From NCBI GenBank assembly GCA_903920405.1, contig CAIXMC010000243.1, positions 1 to 16,764 on the forward strand: DNA of 16,764 nt, in the 5' to 3' direction. Source of the DNA: an uncultured beta proteobacterium. Lineage in GTDB: Bacteria; Pseudomonadota; Gammaproteobacteria; Burkholderiales; Burkholderiaceae_C. The translations under genes and the position numbers were made by a program. Shown one piece after another: positions 15,432 to 16,764 of this stretch; position 1 is the stretch's first letter; each line of letters begins with the position of its first letter. The notes below the pieces were generated by a model, which worked only from the letters and a program-made list of their open reading frames with translations, was not told where the DNA came from and did not search any database.

Positions 15432-16764
15432 TCAGAATGTGCGAACCTTGAGAGGAACAGATTCCACCGTCAAAGGTTTGAGTGTGACGGGTTTGTAACT
15501 CAGGCTGTTGGTGGCCTTGTCCCACAAAGTGTGTTTAAGCCAATGGACATCATCCCGACCCAGGGGGCAATGGGCATCATCTGCGGGGCGGTCATAGTCG
15601 CTCACGCTGTGCGCACCCCGACACTCGTGCCGCGCCGCCGCAGACACCATGGTGGACTGGGCCACTTCAATCATGTTCTCGACTTCGAGCGCTTCCACAC
15701 GGTCTGTGTTAAAAATTTTGGACTTGTCGGTCAGCACCATTGCGTTGACACGGTCACGAATTTGAGCAATTTTGGTCACGCCTTCATCCATACCGGCCTG
15801 AGTTCGGAAAACGCTGGCGTGAGTTTGCATGGTGCTGCGAATGTCATCGGCCACTTTTTGTGAATACTCGCCAGACGTGTTGGTTTCAAGTCGGTTGAGG
15901 CGATCGAGTGAGATGTCAGCAGCATTGGCGGGCAATGGCTTGTGATTTTTGGTCTTGTGACTGTGTTCAATGATGTGGTTGGCCGATGCAAAACCAAAAA
16001 CAATCAAGTCAAGCAATGAATTGCATCCCAGCCGGTTGGCGCCATGCACGCTCACGCAGGAACATTCGCCCACGGCGTAGAGGCCATTGACCACTTCCTG
16101 CGCGCCATTTTTAGGTGCTACCACTTGACCAGTGATGCTGCTGGGAATTCCCCCCATTTGATAGTGATTGGTCGGAACAACGGGGATAGGCTCGCGGGTG
16201 ATATCGACATTGGCAAAATTGTGACCAATTTCAAACACCGAAGGCAAGCGCTTCATGATGGTTTCAGCGCCCAGGTGCGTCATGTCCAGGTTGATATAGG
16301 CTTTGTCCGGGCCACAGCCACGGCCTTCCTTGATTTCCTGATCCATGCAGCGTGAGACAAAATCGCGCGTGGCCAGGTCCTTGTAAGCGGGGGCGTAGCG
16401 CTCCATAAAGCGTTCACCATCACCGTTGCGCAAAATGGCACCCTCGCCACGGCAACCCTCGGTCAGCAAAATCCCGGCACCATAAACCCCTGTGGGGTGA
16501 AATTGCCAAAATTCCATGTCTTGCAAAGGAATGCCTGCGCGTGCTGCCATGCCCAAACCGTCACCCGTATTGATGTAAGCATTGGTCGATGCAGCAAAAA
16601 TGCGTCCTGCGCCACCTGATGCCATCAGTACGGCTTTGGCTTCCAAAATGTGAATATCGCCGGTTTCCATCTCTAGCGCAGTCACGCCAATCACGTCACC
16701 CTCGGCATCACGAACCAAATCGAGCGCCATCCACCCCACAAAGAAATTGGTTTTTGATCGAACG
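15432..16764 (-). CDS. sdhA: Succinate dehydrogenase flavoprotein subunit, 3' part (5' end outside window)
   Basis: SdhA oxidises succinate to fumarate on covalently bound FAD. The frame is open to the right edge, giving about 443 C-terminal residues of a protein usually near 590. The N-terminal FAD-binding part with the flavinylated His is therefore missing from view, not deleted. Visible motifs in order are ASGGAGRIFAASTNAYINTGD, WQFHPTGVYGAGILLTEGCR, NHYQMGGIPSSITGQV, GANRLGCNSLLDLIVFG and the C-terminal RGAH segment. The GTG at 16737-16739 is not the start. Two small variations are a Cys in GANRLGCNSL (usually Ser) and a Cys in RHECRGAH. Confidence 0.97.
   Translation of the reverse strand, partial: VRSKTNFFVGWMALDLVRDAEGDVIGVTALEMETGDIHILEAKAVLMASGGAGRIFAASTNAYINTGDGLGMAARAGIPLQDMEFWQFHPTGVYGAGILLTEGCRGEGAILRNGDGERFMERYAPAYKDLATRDFVSRCMDQEIKEGRGCGPDKAYINLDMTHLGAETIMKRLPSVFEIGHNFANVDITREPIPVVPTNHYQMGGIPSSITGQVVAPKNGAQEVVNGLYAVGECSCVSVHGANRLGCNSLLDLIVFGFASANHIIEHSHKTKNHKPLPANAADISLDRLNRLETNTSGEYSQKVADDIRSTMQTHASVFRTQAGMDEGVTKIAQIRDRVNAMVLTDKSKIFNTDRVEALEVENMIEVAQSTMVSAAARHECRGAHSVSDYDRPADDAHCPLGRDDVHWLKHTLWDKATNSLSYKPVTLKPLTVESVPLKVRTF

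Overview
This window is a housekeeping stretch of a betaproteobacterial chromosome, most likely of the order Burkholderiales (Comamonadaceae-like). The evidence is the order sdhA-sdhB-sdhE-gltA followed by leuC-leuD-leuB-asd-fimV-truA-trpF-trpB-trpA-accD, the E. coli-type asd, the acidic FimV, and roughly even base composition. This lineage call is inference from gene order and protein character, not from a search. Every complete gene lies on the minus strand, so transcription runs from high to low coordinates.

From right to left: (1) 13072-16764 holds the 3' part of sdhA, then sdhB, sdhE and gltA. These give the soluble succinate dehydrogenase subunits, the factor that flavinylates SdhA, and citrate synthase, so the block feeds the TCA cycle. 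It ends at a strong GC-rich hairpin (13016-13048). (2) A 311-bp gap (12761-13071) precedes leuC. (3) leuC, leuD, leuB and asd (8367-12760) are tightly packed genes for leucine synthesis and for aspartate semialdehyde, the branch point to lysine, methionine, threonine and diaminopimelate. (4) fimV, truA, trpF, trpB, trpA and accD (1259-8195) form a run with mostly overlapping or near-touching ends. They cover polar pilus/cell-wall organisation, tRNA pseudouridylation, the last steps of tryptophan synthesis and acetyl-CoA carboxylase. (5) The left end (1-1258) is rearranged-looking: greA stands where folC often follows accD, it is bracketed by inverted repeats, and next to it is a 245-bp MITE-like palindromic element with 10-bp direct repeats. 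A short C-terminal gene fragment on the plus strand enters from the left edge.

The main oddity is fimV. One in-frame TGA (7119-7121) splits an otherwise open 805-codon frame into a secreted LysM half and a membrane/cytoplasmic half. UGA is used as a normal stop by neighbouring genes, so this is not a reassigned codon. It is either a recent nonsense mutation, a sequence error, or a leaky/reinitiating stop.

I see no new multi-gene system, no CRISPR array, no rRNA or tRNA, and no full insertion sequence. The unexplained structure is concentrated in the first 1.2 kb.
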